DNA of 64,000 nucleotides from the NCBI GenBank assembly GCA_910579265.1, contig CAJTTE010000001.1:236267-300266 (forward strand), in the 5' to 3' direction. The stretch comes from an uncultured Ruminiclostridium sp. (GTDB taxonomy: Bacteria; Bacillota; Clostridia; Oscillospirales; Ruminococcaceae). A program made the position numbers and the translations under genes. Shown here piece by piece: positions 38,144 through 46,821 of the stretch (its first letter is position 1; each line of letters starts with the position of its first letter). The notes below the pieces were generated by a model. It saw only the letters and a program-made list of their open reading frames with translations. It was not told the origin of the DNA and made no database searches.

Positions 38144-39194
38144 AAAAGTAATGCTTGCTATGAGCGGCGGTGTTGACAGCTCCTGTTCCCTTTTGCTTTT
38201 AAAGCAGCAGGGGTATGATATAATAGGCGCAACCATGAAGCTTTATGACAATGATACGGCCTGCTGCGCCTTAAAAGATATTGAAGACGCAAAGAATGTT
38301 GCTGAAAGATTCGGCATACCGCATTATACTTTTGACTTTAGGGATGAATTCAAAAAAAATGTAATCGAACGCTTTAACAGAGAATATTTAAACGGTCTGA
38401 CACCTAATCCCTGCGTTGACTGCAACCGTTTTATGAAATTCGGAGTTTTTTTGGACAGGGCAGCTGCGTTCGGATGCGACTATATAGCAACAGGGCATTA
38501 TGCCAGAATAGTTTTTGATAACGGCAGATATCTTTTAAAAAAAGCTATAGGCAAAAACGGAGAAAATCAAAAGGATCAATCCTACGTATTATACAACCTG
38601 ACGCAGGATCAAATGGCTCATATTCTTTTTCCGTTAGGTGAAACCGAAAAAAGCAGCGTAAGGAAGATCGCAGAGGAAAATGATCTTACAAGTCACAACA
38701 AATCCGAAAGCCAGGACATATGCTTTGTTCCGGATAAAAATTATGCAGGATTTATTCAAAAATATACAGGAACAACCTCAAAAAAAGGCAATGTTATTGA
38801 TAAAAACGGAAATATATTAGGTCAGCATGACGGAATCATTAATTATACAATCGGACAGCGCAAAGGATTGGGTATCGCTTTCGGCAAGCCGATGTATGTT
38901 ACCGGAAAGGATCCAGAAGCCAATACCGTAACGGTAGGTGAATACGATGAACTTCTGGATCACAGCCTTATCGCGGGAGAGCTTAACTGGATAGCATTCG
39001 ACTCACTTGAAACGCCTGTCGAATGCAAGGCAAAAACAAGATATAAACAGGCCGAACAGTTATGCACGGTATACCCTGATGCAAAAAATACCGTAAGAGT
39101 AGTATTTCAGCATCCGCAAAGAGCGCTTACAAGAGGACAGCGTGTTGTTTTTTATAATAATGATATCGTCCTTGGAGGAGGAGTTATACTTTAA
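38136..39194 (+). CDS. mnmA: tRNA-specific 2-thiouridylase MnmA
   Basis: Thiolates U34 of tRNA-Lys, -Glu and -Gln. 352 residues with the PP-loop MSGGVDSSCSLLLL near residue 8. The active-site cysteines are in NPCVDCNRF near 92 and SQDICFVPD near 190. The family motif GHYARI is near 117, and the C-terminal beta-barrel begins near 240. Length and motifs are standard. Overlaps the preceding small gene by eight bases. Confidence 0.96.
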   Translation: MSKKVMLAMSGGVDSSCSLLLLKQQGYDIIGATMKLYDNDTACCALKDIEDAKNVAERFGIPHYTFDFRDEFKKNVIERFNREYLNGLTPNPCVDCNRFMKFGVFLDRAAAFGCDYIATGHYARIVFDNGRYLLKKAIGKNGENQKDQSYVLYNLTQDQMAHILFPLGETEKSSVRKIAEENDLTSHNKSESQDICFVPDKNYAGFIQKYTGTTSKKGNVIDKNGNILGQHDGIINYTIGQRKGLGIAFGKPMYVTGKDPEANTVTVGEYDELLDHSLIAGELNWIAFDSLETPVECKAKTRYKQAEQLCTVYPDAKNTVRVVFQHPQRALTRGQRVVFYNNDIVLGGGVIL

Positions 39195-39195
39195 T

Positions 39196-39351
39196 TTGCC
39201 GGAAAAGTCACAAAAACGCAAGAAATCTGTAACTATTTTGTTATTGACATTTTTCGGCTTTTGTACTATACTTTGTCTTAAGGCAGCGGGCGCTTTGTTC
39301 ATTTATTGCAGCCACATGAACAAAAGATGCTGCTTAAAAGGAGAGAAATAA
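39196..39351 (+). CDS. Possible 51-residue membrane protein between mnmA and vanY-like gene
   Basis: The frame is open from inside mnmA. I place the start at TTG 39196, directly after the mnmA stop and 12 bases from a GGAGGAGG tract at the mnmA end. The peptide is basic, then hydrophobic (VTILLLTFFGFCTILCLKAA), then a Cys-rich tail. It stops one base before the next ATG, which fits an operon. Translation from TTG is inference. Confidence 0.45.
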   Translation: MPEKSQKRKKSVTILLLTFFGFCTILCLKAAGALFIYCSHMNKRCCLKGEK

Positions 39352-39352
39352 T

Positions 39353-40210
39353 ATGGCTTCGAAAAAAAAACATAAAAGGAAAAAATATGTACCTGCCTAT
39401 ATAGCAATGTATTCTGTTCTTTTTGTGATAATCCTGCTTCTTATAATTTTTATTTGCAGTATTACCGATTGCGGCGGTAACGGCGAAACCGGCGGCACAG
39501 CAGAAACCAAGCCCGGTAATTCTACACCGCCACCCGTTTCAACAAGCTCCCCAATCACCGATATCACTCAAACAGAAACCCTGCCGGAAACAACAAAAAC
39601 ACCTGTAAACGAAGGAGACAACTGGGCGCTTTACGTTATCGGAAACGACAATCCCCTTCCCGATGATTTTTCCGTTGAAACAAAAGCGGTAGCCGGTGAA
39701 AGACATCTTGACAAACGCTGTGCAGATCATGCAATACAAATGCTTAAAGACGCCGCAGAGCAAAACGTAGGACTTTATGTGACCTCATCATACAGAAGCA
39801 TACAAAAACAAGCCGAAAATTTGGAAAGCTACATCAACACGCTTATGGCTCAGGGCTATACGAAAGAACAGGCTACGATACAAGCTCATAAGGAAATCGC
39901 TCTTCCCGGTCACAGCGAGCATAATGCCGGATTAGCCATGGATATAGTTTCGGATAATTACTGGAGCACACACACCGATCTTGACGAGAGCTTCGACAAG
40001 CTTCCTCAATATGATTGGCTTATAGCAAATTCATGGAAATACGGATTTATTTTAAGCTATCCGAAAGGTAAGGAAGATATCACCGGTTTTATTTACGAAC
40101 CTTGGCATTATCGTTTTGTAGGTTTGGAGCATGCAAAAAAAATACACGAGGTTTATGAGCAAACAGGTGAGTTTTTAACCGTAAACGAATATATCGAAAA
40201 GTATATGTAA
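39353..40210 (+). CDS. VanY-like D-alanyl-D-alanine carboxypeptidase (M15 family)
   Basis: Trims the terminal D-Ala of peptidoglycan stem peptides. 285 residues: a basic start and membrane anchor (about 13-36), a Thr/Pro/Ser spacer to about 85, and an M15B peptidase domain. Zinc and catalytic motifs are SSYRS near 142, PGHSEHNAGLAMDI near 184 and EPWHYRFVG near 242. Good site AAAGGAGAG. Followed 12 bases later by a vanZ-like gene. No VanA/B ligase or VanRS is present, so this is housekeeping or low-level resistance rather than a glycopeptide-resistance operon. Confidence 0.9.
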   Translation: MASKKKHKRKKYVPAYIAMYSVLFVIILLLIIFICSITDCGGNGETGGTAETKPGNSTPPPVSTSSPITDITQTETLPETTKTPVNEGDNWALYVIGNDNPLPDDFSVETKAVAGERHLDKRCADHAIQMLKDAAEQNVGLYVTSSYRSIQKQAENLESYINTLMAQGYTKEQATIQAHKEIALPGHSEHNAGLAMDIVSDNYWSTHTDLDESFDKLPQYDWLIANSWKYGFILSYPKGKEDITGFIYEPWHYRFVGLEHAKKIHEVYEQTGEFLTVNEYIEKYM

Positions 40211-40221
40211 TCGTATCAAAT

Positions 40222-40839
40222 ATGATAAATAAAATTTTTTCGGACGGGAAAATAAACGATGTTTTAAAAATTCTTCCCTTTACTTTTCTTATAGGAATAT
40301 TTTATTTTATTATACGATGTATCGTTCTAAGGATTAAAGGCAGAAAAAGAAAAGCCATCTGGAAGGAGCTTTGTTACGGGCTGTTCATTTGTTACCTCTT
40401 TTCGCTTATTGCTCTTGTGTGGACACCCGTTACCTTTTGGGACGAATTGTATAATCTTAACTTCGAAAACACGCCCCGCCTTATGTTTAAAGGCGAATAC
40501 AAAAACAATAAAATGCTGTATCGGTGTTTATTCGGTGATTTACGCGGTGATGCTCATGAAATGTATATGCTGGCAGCCAATGTTGCTTTGTTTGTCCCTC
40601 TTGGTTTTTTTCTTCCGATACTGTTCCGCAGTCTCAGATGGCGGCATGTTATAATTACCGGATTCGGGGCAACCTGTGTGATTGAGCTTGTGCAGCCCGT
40701 TTTCGGAAGGACCGGAGATATTGACGACATAATAACGAATACATCAGGAACAATCGTCGGATTTCTTTGCGCTAAGCTTATTATATTCTTCTGCAAAAAA
40801 ATAAGCTCCGTTAAAAAAAGCTTGCCCGACCGACAATAG
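40222..40839 (+). CDS. VanZ-family membrane protein
   Basis: 205 residues with about five hydrophobic helices and the VanZ-type motif VALFVPLGFFLPIL near 118 plus ELVQPVFGRTGDIDDIITNT near 153, which holds the conserved Asp-Asp pair. VanZ-type proteins give modest teicoplanin or lipoglycopeptide tolerance in some hosts. It has only a weak ribosome binding site but lies 12 bases after the vanY-like gene, so coupling is likely. Confidence 0.85.
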   Translation: MINKIFSDGKINDVLKILPFTFLIGIFYFIIRCIVLRIKGRKRKAIWKELCYGLFICYLFSLIALVWTPVTFWDELYNLNFENTPRLMFKGEYKNNKMLYRCLFGDLRGDAHEMYMLAANVALFVPLGFFLPILFRSLRWRHVIITGFGATCVIELVQPVFGRTGDIDDIITNTSGTIVGFLCAKLIIFFCKKISSVKKSLPDRQ

Positions 40840-40926
40840 CTTATTTCCCTATGAAACAACATATAAATTTACGGTAAGGGATCTAAATTATAATTCTATA
40901 AAAAAACAATCACATCTCAATATATA

Positions 40927-41415
40927 ACGGATTTCTGCCTTAAAAGCTTAAACGACACCGTTATGATAAACAGCTGTGGCGAAAAAGGAATTTTTTATAA
41001 TCCGGGCAAAAAACTTAAGCGCGGCGTATATGTTTTGACAATAAAAGAAAAAGACGGAGAGAATGACAGAGCATCGAATTTATCACGTGAAGAGATATAC
41101 AGAGTAAATTGCCGTTTGCATTATTTCTTAACGTTATCCTGTCAAATCTTGTAAGCAGTTGTCCGTAAGCATCTCTGGAGTACGTAAAAAAACTTTTATT
41201 TCTCTTTTCGGAAAAACTCCGTAATGTCCTTTAAAAGGCGGTATTGTAGAAACGGATCATGACTTTACCGAAATTGAACGACTTCTTCCCCGCCCGATTT
41301 ATGCCCGGATGGGTTGGATATGTATTCATAATCCCTCTGAGGAATCCTTTGAAAAAAACCGTTTGTTTTCGAAGCCTATGAATATATCAAGGAAAAATAT
41401 TTAAAAAGACAATAA
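40927..41415 (+). pseudogene. Decayed DUF6194-like gene
   Basis: Pieces of one protein appear in different frames: GVYVLTIKEKDGENDRASNL and EIYRVNCRL from about 40963, GVRKKTFISLFGKTP near 41180-41220, then ETDHDFTEIERLLPRPIYAR and MGWICIHNPSEESFEKN, and finally FEAYEYIKEKYLKRQ in yet another frame up to TAA at about 41415. The order and content fit DUF6194 proteins (function unknown). At least two frameshifts and internal stops break it, and no start codon with a ribosome binding site remains at the front. Confidence 0.75.
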
Positions 41416-41416
41416 A

Positions 41417-41451
41417 TAACGGCTGCCGCAGTCAAAAAGCGGCAGCCGTTA
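41417..41451. terminator. Strong hairpin, possible terminator
   Basis: A perfect 13-bp stem starting TAACGGCTGCCGC with a 9-base A-rich loop, directly after the decayed gene. There is no T-run on either side, so activity as an intrinsic terminator is uncertain. Confidence 0.5.
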
Positions 41452-41772
41452 TTAGCCGATATATAATTTGATGAAATTTCACATCATTCATTGGACAAAT
41501 AAACATTTCAACACTGCCCTTTTATCCATAATCCTCCTTTTTGTTACATAATTGCCGTTAAACAAAAAAATCTGCGCAATAATCTTACCGCAGCAGCTGT
41601 CGGATAAAATAGGCTATGTCGTTTTTGCTGTTTAGCAGCTATATGAAAAGCCTCAAATCCGCCGTCAACCGACGCTACGCCCACGGACAACCGATTTTCA
41701 TGATAAAAACCGAATCTCCCTTACCGCAATTCGTCATTCCTTATATTTAGACGATCAATACAGGATCCATTT
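41452..41772. other. Gap downstream of radA
   Basis: About 320 bases. On the minus strand a stop-free stretch of about 45 codons (roughly 41695 to 41560) reads ENRLSVGVASVDGGFEAFH, which looks protein-like but has no start, site or full length. It may be a gene remnant. Confidence 0.35.
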
Positions 41773-43203
41773 TTATTTATCCGTCTCACTTTGCTTTTCA
41801 GCTTCGGCTGCTTCTTTTTTTAACGCGGCGGAAGCCTTTTTTTGTTCATAAAGATCCAACGCTTTAAAAGCCTGCTGCAAATTAGATACTCCCATAATAT
41901 TTATTTTGTATTTTTTCGATTTATCAAGACCCTGCAATGCTGCTTTTGGCACTATACAAGCCTTGAATCCAAGTCTTTCACCCTCTTTTATCCTTTCCGA
42001 CACATGAGAAGAATTTCTTATTTCTCCTCCGAGACCGATTTCTCCCAACACAAAAAGATCCTCCGGAAGCGGTTTGTCACATAATCCCGAATACAAGGCT
42101 ACCGCTACCGCAAGATCTGCGGCCGGTTCATCTATTCGAAGCCCTCCGATAATATTTATGTAAATGTCAAACATACCGAAAAGAAAGCCTGTCCTTTTCT
42201 CCAGAACCGCTAAGATAAGACAAAGCCTGTTATAATCAAAGCCATTGGAAACACGCCGCGGAGCTGCAAAGGAGGTCTTTGTTACCAAAGCCTGAACCTC
42301 CGCTAAAATAGGACGGGTTCCCTCCATAGTACAAAGAATGCTTATGCCGCTCACATTGACCGGGCGGCCTGAAAGAAGCATTGCCGAAGGATTTTGTACC
42401 TCCTCCAGACCACATTCGGACATTTGGAATACTCCAATCTCATTGGTAGATCCAAAACGATTCTTTTCCGCCCTTAATATACGGTATGAAAGCTGCTTGT
42501 CTCCCTCAAAATACAAGACGGTGTCAACAATATGTTCAAGTACTTTAGGTCCTGCTATTCCGCCGTCCTTATTTACATGTCCGACTATGAAAATCGGTAT
42601 CTCCTCGTTTTTAGCAAGACGCATAAAAGAATTTGTACATTCCCTTACCTGTACAAGACTTCCGGCCGATGAAGAAAGATTGTCAAGCTGTACGGTCTGG
42701 ATTGAATCCACAATCACTATATCCGGTTTATTCTGACGGATGGCAGCTATAATTGCGTTGCAGTCAGTATCCGCAATCAAACTAAGATTATCGGTTTCAA
42801 CATGAAGTCTTTCCGCCCTGAGCTTAATCTGTCTTCGGCTTTCTTCACCGGAAACATATAAAACCTCATGCTCTTTTCCCAGATAGTCGCATATCTGTAG
42901 CAGCAGAGTTGATTTTCCGATACCCGGATCTCCGCTTAAAAGTACCAGGGAACCTTTAACCAGTCCTCCGCCGAGTACTCTGTTCAATTCCTCTGAGCCG
43001 GTATCATACCTTACGTCCTCGTCATAGCCGATATCCCTTAGCTTTGAATATTTAACCGCCCGTACGGAAGACGGCTTAACCGATGTATCAGCCTCTACCT
43101 CTTCAAGAGTGTTCCATGAGTTGCAGACGTTGCATTTGCCCAGCCATTTCTGGTATTCCTGACCGCATTCACTGCATATGTAATATGTCCTTTGTTTCGC
43201 CAT
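41773..43203 (-). CDS. radA: DNA repair protein RadA (Sms)
   Basis: Helicase-like ATPase that processes recombination intermediates. About 476 residues from the ATG at 43203; an ATG two codons earlier touches its own GGGAG site, so the second is preferred. It has an N-terminal zinc finger (CSECGQEYQKWLGKCNVC), Walker A SGDPGIGKST near 95, the RadA signature EKNRFGSTNE near 250 and a C-terminal Lon-like domain. Its 5' end overlaps cwlD by 35 bases. Confidence 0.96.
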   Translation of the reverse strand: MAKQRTYYICSECGQEYQKWLGKCNVCNSWNTLEEVEADTSVKPSSVRAVKYSKLRDIGYDEDVRYDTGSEELNRVLGGGLVKGSLVLLSGDPGIGKSTLLLQICDYLGKEHEVLYVSGEESRRQIKLRAERLHVETDNLSLIADTDCNAIIAAIRQNKPDIVIVDSIQTVQLDNLSSSAGSLVQVRECTNSFMRLAKNEEIPIFIVGHVNKDGGIAGPKVLEHIVDTVLYFEGDKQLSYRILRAEKNRFGSTNEIGVFQMSECGLEEVQNPSAMLLSGRPVNVSGISILCTMEGTRPILAEVQALVTKTSFAAPRRVSNGFDYNRLCLILAVLEKRTGFLFGMFDIYINIIGGLRIDEPAADLAVAVALYSGLCDKPLPEDLFVLGEIGLGGEIRNSSHVSERIKEGERLGFKACIVPKAALQGLDKSKKYKINIMGVSNLQQAFKALDLYEQKKASAALKKEAAEAEKQSETDK

Positions 43204-43939
43204 TTTCATCTCCCGTTACTTTAACGTCCGTCGTATCGGCAGCTCCGTAATACTTCATTATTCCTTTATATATAGTAAAAGCTACCTTCTTCTGATATTC
43301 GCTGTCCGAAAGATTGGCAGCGTCATTAGTATTTGACAAAAAGCCGCATTCCGCCAAAACAGCAAGCTGTTGGGTATTCTTAAATAAATACAAATCATTG
43401 TCAATAAGCTTTATTTCCCTATCATTTTCCGGCTGCAACTCGGCAAAGCATTCCTGCATTATCTGCGCAAGCTTGAAGTTTCCAGGATTATTGGTGGTAT
43501 AAAACATTTGCGCACCGAAATATTCAGGCTCCGTATACTGGTTCTGATGTATCGAAACAAAAAGGGATTCCGGATATGACTGTATTATCTTCAACCGGTT
43601 TTCCATATCGCTTATCTTTTGATTGCGCAATCCTTCAACTCCGTCACTGTGAAGAGAAATATCCTCACTTCTTGTCATAACCACGTTAAATCCCGACAAT
43701 TTTAAAAGCTCGGCAAGATCCTTGGCAATAGCAAGATTTATATCCTTTTCGATACAGCCGTTGACGCCTACACAGCCTCCGTCAGCTCCGCCGTGTCCGC
43801 TGTCTATAACTATTGTCCTTCTTCCCTCTTCCACGGAGGAGGAAACAGCCGGAATGGTACTGTTGCGAAAAGAAACCGCAACCGCCGCCACAACAAAGCA
43901 GGCAAGAAAAATGAGGGTATGAGGAATTTTTGTTTTCAT
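43169..43939 (-). CDS. cwlD: N-acetylmuramoyl-L-alanine amidase CwlD (spore cortex)
   Basis: Removes peptide side chains during formation of muramic delta-lactam in the spore cortex. 256 residues: signal anchor (about 9-25) and an Amidase_3 domain with IDSGHGGADGG near 46, the glutamate in EKDINLAIAKDL near 63, SIHQNQ near 130 and the final catalytic AECGFLSN near 197. The ATG follows GAAAGGATA. It overlaps radA, which is an odd functional partner; similar packing of unrelated genes is common in Clostridia. Assignment as CwlD rather than another amidase rests on length and motif pattern. Confidence 0.88.
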   Translation of the reverse strand: MKTKIPHTLIFLACFVVAAVAVSFRNSTIPAVSSSVEEGRRTIVIDSGHGGADGGCVGVNGCIEKDINLAIAKDLAELLKLSGFNVVMTRSEDISLHSDGVEGLRNQKISDMENRLKIIQSYPESLFVSIHQNQYTEPEYFGAQMFYTTNNPGNFKLAQIMQECFAELQPENDREIKLIDNDLYLFKNTQQLAVLAECGFLSNTNDAANLSDSEYQKKVAFTIYKGIMKYYGAADTTDVKVTGDENGETKDILHMQ

Positions 43940-44110
43940 AGTCTATATCCTTTCAATCGTCAGAAATATGGGAATTTGTCCCTCTGATGTAAGACTATGA
44001 AACAAGCTGTCAAAATATAACCTTTATGGCTTAAAAAATGACAAGCATATGCCGTTTTTGAATCCAATAACCTTAAGCTGTAATTTTATTCTTAATTTAC
44101 GTCAATTTTT

Positions 44111-44662
44111 CTACCTTTTCTCGTACATTATCTTATCAGGATTAAGTCTGTCCTTAAATCCTATATTGAAGCCTATCGTAGTAGCCAATGGAATAAGAAT
44201 ATAACAAGCCATGAATATCAACGCAAAATAAGGCGGCATTCCGGTTATTTCAGAATAATTAACACCCATTGCCAAAGCCAAAGGATAGATCATACCACAC
44301 AGCATTCTGTAAGGTATAAGATAACCGTCAAAAAGTCTTACTGATGCATCGATAAACAGAATAACTGAAGGAATGCACATAATCAGAAGCATTATTATCC
44401 CTATTATCGTCCATCTTCCCTTTATAACGCCTTCAACACGGTGGTTTTTAACTAAAAGCCTTTCCCTTTGACCATCCTTAAATGCAGCGGTAAAGCATAG
44501 AGAATAAAAAATAAAAACAGTGAAAATAAAAAGTATTATCATTATTAAAGGTATGTCGGCAACCACCGAAGCCGCCACCGTCATAACGGTGGACATTATA
44601 TTTCCCAGGACCATATACCCGATTCCCAAAAGTAAAAGCTTCCAAAACGGTTTTCTCTGCAT
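44111..44662 (-). CDS. Polytopic membrane protein of unknown function
   Basis: About 183 residues from the ATG at 44662, which has GGGAGGAT about eight bases upstream; the frame opens seven codons earlier without that site. Five hydrophobic helices, with a short positively charged cytoplasmic loop (QRERLLVKNHRVEGVIKGRW) around residue 75. No family recognised. Divergent from the gene at 44721 with a shared 58-base promoter region. Confidence 0.7.
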   Translation of the reverse strand: MQRKPFWKLLLLGIGYMVLGNIMSTVMTVAASVVADIPLIMIILFIFTVFIFYSLCFTAAFKDGQRERLLVKNHRVEGVIKGRWTIIGIIMLLIMCIPSVILFIDASVRLFDGYLIPYRMLCGMIYPLALAMGVNYSEITGMPPYFALIFMACYILIPLATTIGFNIGFKDRLNPDKIMYEKR

Positions 44663-44720
44663 AAAACCATCCTCCCGCGTCAAAAATATAATTAATTAAA
44701 TTTAAAGGAGCAAGTAACAT

Positions 44721-45155
44721 ATGTCAAAAAACGATGATCTTGAAATACTGAACAGTATTTACAAAAACAGTAAAATGGCGTCGGATTGTATAGACAGTGT
44801 GACGGAAAAATGCGATAACGATAAGCTTAAGGAATATATCCAAAAGCAACGTAAGCATTATGACAACAGCTGCGAAAAAGTTGCCTCACAAATAAGAGAG
44901 CTTGGCGGCGAACCCGCCGAACCTCCAAAAAGCAGTCAGGCAATGGCGGAAATGGGAATAACTATGAAAACATTTACCGACCGCTCCTGCAGCAATATTG
45001 CAAAAATAATGTATAACGGTACGAACATGGGAATAGTAGACATCTCAGAAACGGTAAACCATGCAAAAAATGCGGATGAAAGAGTAATATCACAAGCTAA
45101 ACAGCTTCTGTCCGCAGAAGAACGATATGCCGACGGACTGAAAGGATTTCTTTAA
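44721..45155 (+). CDS. Small helical protein, ferritin-like/DUF2383-like
   Basis: 144 residues, all-helical by pattern. It has repeated amphipathic stretches (IYKNSKMASDCIDSVTEKC, KEYIQKQRKHYDNSCEKVAS, QAKQLLSAEERYADGLKGFL) such as those in four-helix bundles like DUF2383 proteins. Strong AAAGGAG site. The next small gene begins one base after its stop. Function unknown; the family assignment is tentative. Confidence 0.7.
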   Translation: MSKNDDLEILNSIYKNSKMASDCIDSVTEKCDNDKLKEYIQKQRKHYDNSCEKVASQIRELGGEPAEPPKSSQAMAEMGITMKTFTDRSCSNIAKIMYNGTNMGIVDISETVNHAKNADERVISQAKQLLSAEERYADGLKGFL

Positions 45156-45156
45156 T

Positions 45157-45348
45157 ATGAACAACGATAAAGGCAAACCGATAAACAGAGGAAATGACAG
45201 CAGCAGTTATCCGAACAAGACAAAGGAACCTCAATATCTGACATATATTGTAACAGACAATAAAACCAACAAGAACGGATGCGTTCTTAATAAAAGCGAT
45301 ATAGACGCAAGAATATGCAGAAATGAAGTGGACGCCAATAAAAAATAA
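45157..45348 (+). CDS. Small hydrophilic protein
   Basis: 63 residues, Asn/Lys/Asp-rich, no helix or signal, containing GNDSSSYPNKTKEPQYLTYI and a lone pair of cysteines (GCVL, RICR). It begins one base after the stop of the gene at 44721, so re-initiation is likely. The composition resembles small clostridial spore-associated proteins, but that is only an impression. Confidence 0.6.
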   Translation: MNNDKGKPINRGNDSSSYPNKTKEPQYLTYIVTDNKTNKNGCVLNKSDIDARICRNEVDANKK

Positions 45349-45375
45349 TTATAAATCATAGGTCATATAAAGACC

Positions 45376-45564
45376 GGGGAGTATCTGAAAATAAAGCAAA
45401 TTAGTACAATTAAGCTAAAAGTATTGCGGCTTCAAGGAAAAAAGCTGAGAAATACAAAAGTATTTCATAGTTATACCTTTTGGATAACTATCGTCATTTT
45501 TTGACGCGAAAAGCATTCGATGTTAGCAGAAATTGTACAATTTACGGCTTTTCAGATAGCCTCC
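45376..45564 (+). repeat. MITE-like element family 2, copy E
   Basis: GGGGAGTATCTGAAAATAAAG at the left, with the inverted GGCTTTTCAGATAGCCTCC at the right end. Interior parallels copy D, including TTTCATAGTTATACC and GATAACTATCGTCAT. Only 42 bases separate it from family 1 copy C. Confidence 0.78.
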
Positions 45565-45606
45565 AATAAGCCGCAGGAGCCATGAGCCGTGCGGCTTATG
45601 TTTTAT

Positions 45607-45786
45607 TTAAGGCAACACCGCACAATGATTGCGCATGAATCGCGCAGTCAGATCTTACGTCAGCTTGCATAAATTCGACACAGAAATACTGACGCATTTC
45701 AAGGATAATTTGTGTAAGATGACGGAAAATATGCAAGCAAGCCGCACGCAAAGCCGTCAGGCGGTCATTGTGCGGTATTGCCTTAA
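45607..45786 (+). repeat. MITE-like element family 1, copy C (180 bp)
   Basis: Exactly 180 bases bounded by TTAAGGC and GCCTTAA, parallel to copy B. Its right end lies eight bases before the stop codon of the leftward gene at 45794, so both strands' genes end around it. Confidence 0.85.
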
Positions 45787-45793
45787 AATAAGG

Positions 45794-46576
45794 TCATGAT
45801 TCGTTTATTTTTTTGTCGTTCACAATATTGTCCATTACTTCCATCGCTCTTCTGTGATATTCCGCTATGTCATTGCCGCCGCTGTTATAGCTGCTGAAGT
45901 TTTCGTTTCTGACAACGATATACATATCTTCCGGACAGCTTTCAACATATAATGCCGCTTCGGCAAACTTGCTGCCTTTGACTTTATAGTAATACTTGTC
46001 CGTTACCTGAGGATCATCCGGGTACAAAGCGGAAAGATCTTCAAAAGCCTTTTCTTCATCCTGTTCACCCAAAATCGCCAAAATAGAAGCTTTATCCGCT
46101 ATATACATCTGTGAAACACCAAGTCCGATTTCCGAAAAAAGCTTAGTCTGGTTCGTATAATAATAATTCATGTCCTGATCCTTATTTATGTTCATAAAAT
46201 AAAAATCCACATGAGTATAGCCGTTATTATCATAATCCCCTGTGTATTGCTCCAAGGCAAGCTCTATATCCATCGATTTATAATAAAGAGAACCGGCCGT
46301 TTCCGTAGTCTGCGCAAAGGCGAGTATTCTTATATCGCCCTTTTCTCTGGTCACTGTGCTTATAATAAGAAATGCCGCCACCGCCGCAACAAATGCCGTA
46401 ACTATCACATGCCATTTATAATGATAGAAAAAATTGGATATTTTATTCTTTACTCCGACAACCTCGTAAACCGCCTTATCGCCGTAACCGTTCTTATCCT
46501 CTTTTATAGTGTCGCTTTTTTCTATAATACCCTGCTTAAGTTTAAGCAATTCTCGCTTATCATCGTTATAAGACAT
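45794..46576 (-). CDS. Bitopic membrane protein of unknown function
   Basis: About 260 residues from the ATG at 46576, with GAAAGGA ten bases upstream; the frame extends 23 codons further, but that part looks like read-through. A charged cytoplasmic N-terminus (about 1-50) precedes a single helix near 54-75, followed by an extracytoplasmic domain of about 185 residues rich in Tyr/Asp/Asn. No known family recognised. Confidence 0.7.
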   Translation of the reverse strand: MSYNDDKRELLKLKQGIIEKSDTIKEDKNGYGDKAVYEVVGVKNKISNFFYHYKWHVIVTAFVAAVAAFLIISTVTREKGDIRILAFAQTTETAGSLYYKSMDIELALEQYTGDYDNNGYTHVDFYFMNINKDQDMNYYYTNQTKLFSEIGLGVSQMYIADKASILAILGEQDEEKAFEDLSALYPDDPQVTDKYYYKVKGSKFAEAALYVESCPEDMYIVVRNENFSSYNSGGNDIAEYHRRAMEVMDNIVNDKKINES

Positions 46577-46745
46577 CACAGTCAATCCTTTCAACGGAAA
46601 AAATTTAAACAATAGAAGTATACCACATAAAAGCCTTTTTTTCAAGTAAAAAGTGTGATGGTAATGTGATAATTCAGCATCTGATCATTAACCTTGGTTA
46701 TTTTTATTATATCAATGTAAATATCACATATCCTTTCTGAAACGA

Positions 46746-46778
46746 ATACCGCCGCTGTCCCTAAAACAGCGGCGGTAT
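46746..46778 (-). terminator. Probable terminator of the Bce-type operon
   Basis: A perfect 12-bp stem, ATACCGCCGCTG with CAGCGGCGGTAT, and a 9-base loop, 44 bases downstream of the permease stop. The following minus-strand sequence is only moderately T-rich (TTCGTTTC). Confidence 0.6.
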
Positions 46779-46821
46779 CCGTTGAACAAACGCCGATTAC
46801 AACGATACTATCATAAAAAAA

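Noticed and set aside
38136..40839. Glycopeptide-resistance (van) operon
   Set aside because: Only vanY- and vanZ-like genes are present; no ligase, VanH, VanX or two-component pair.
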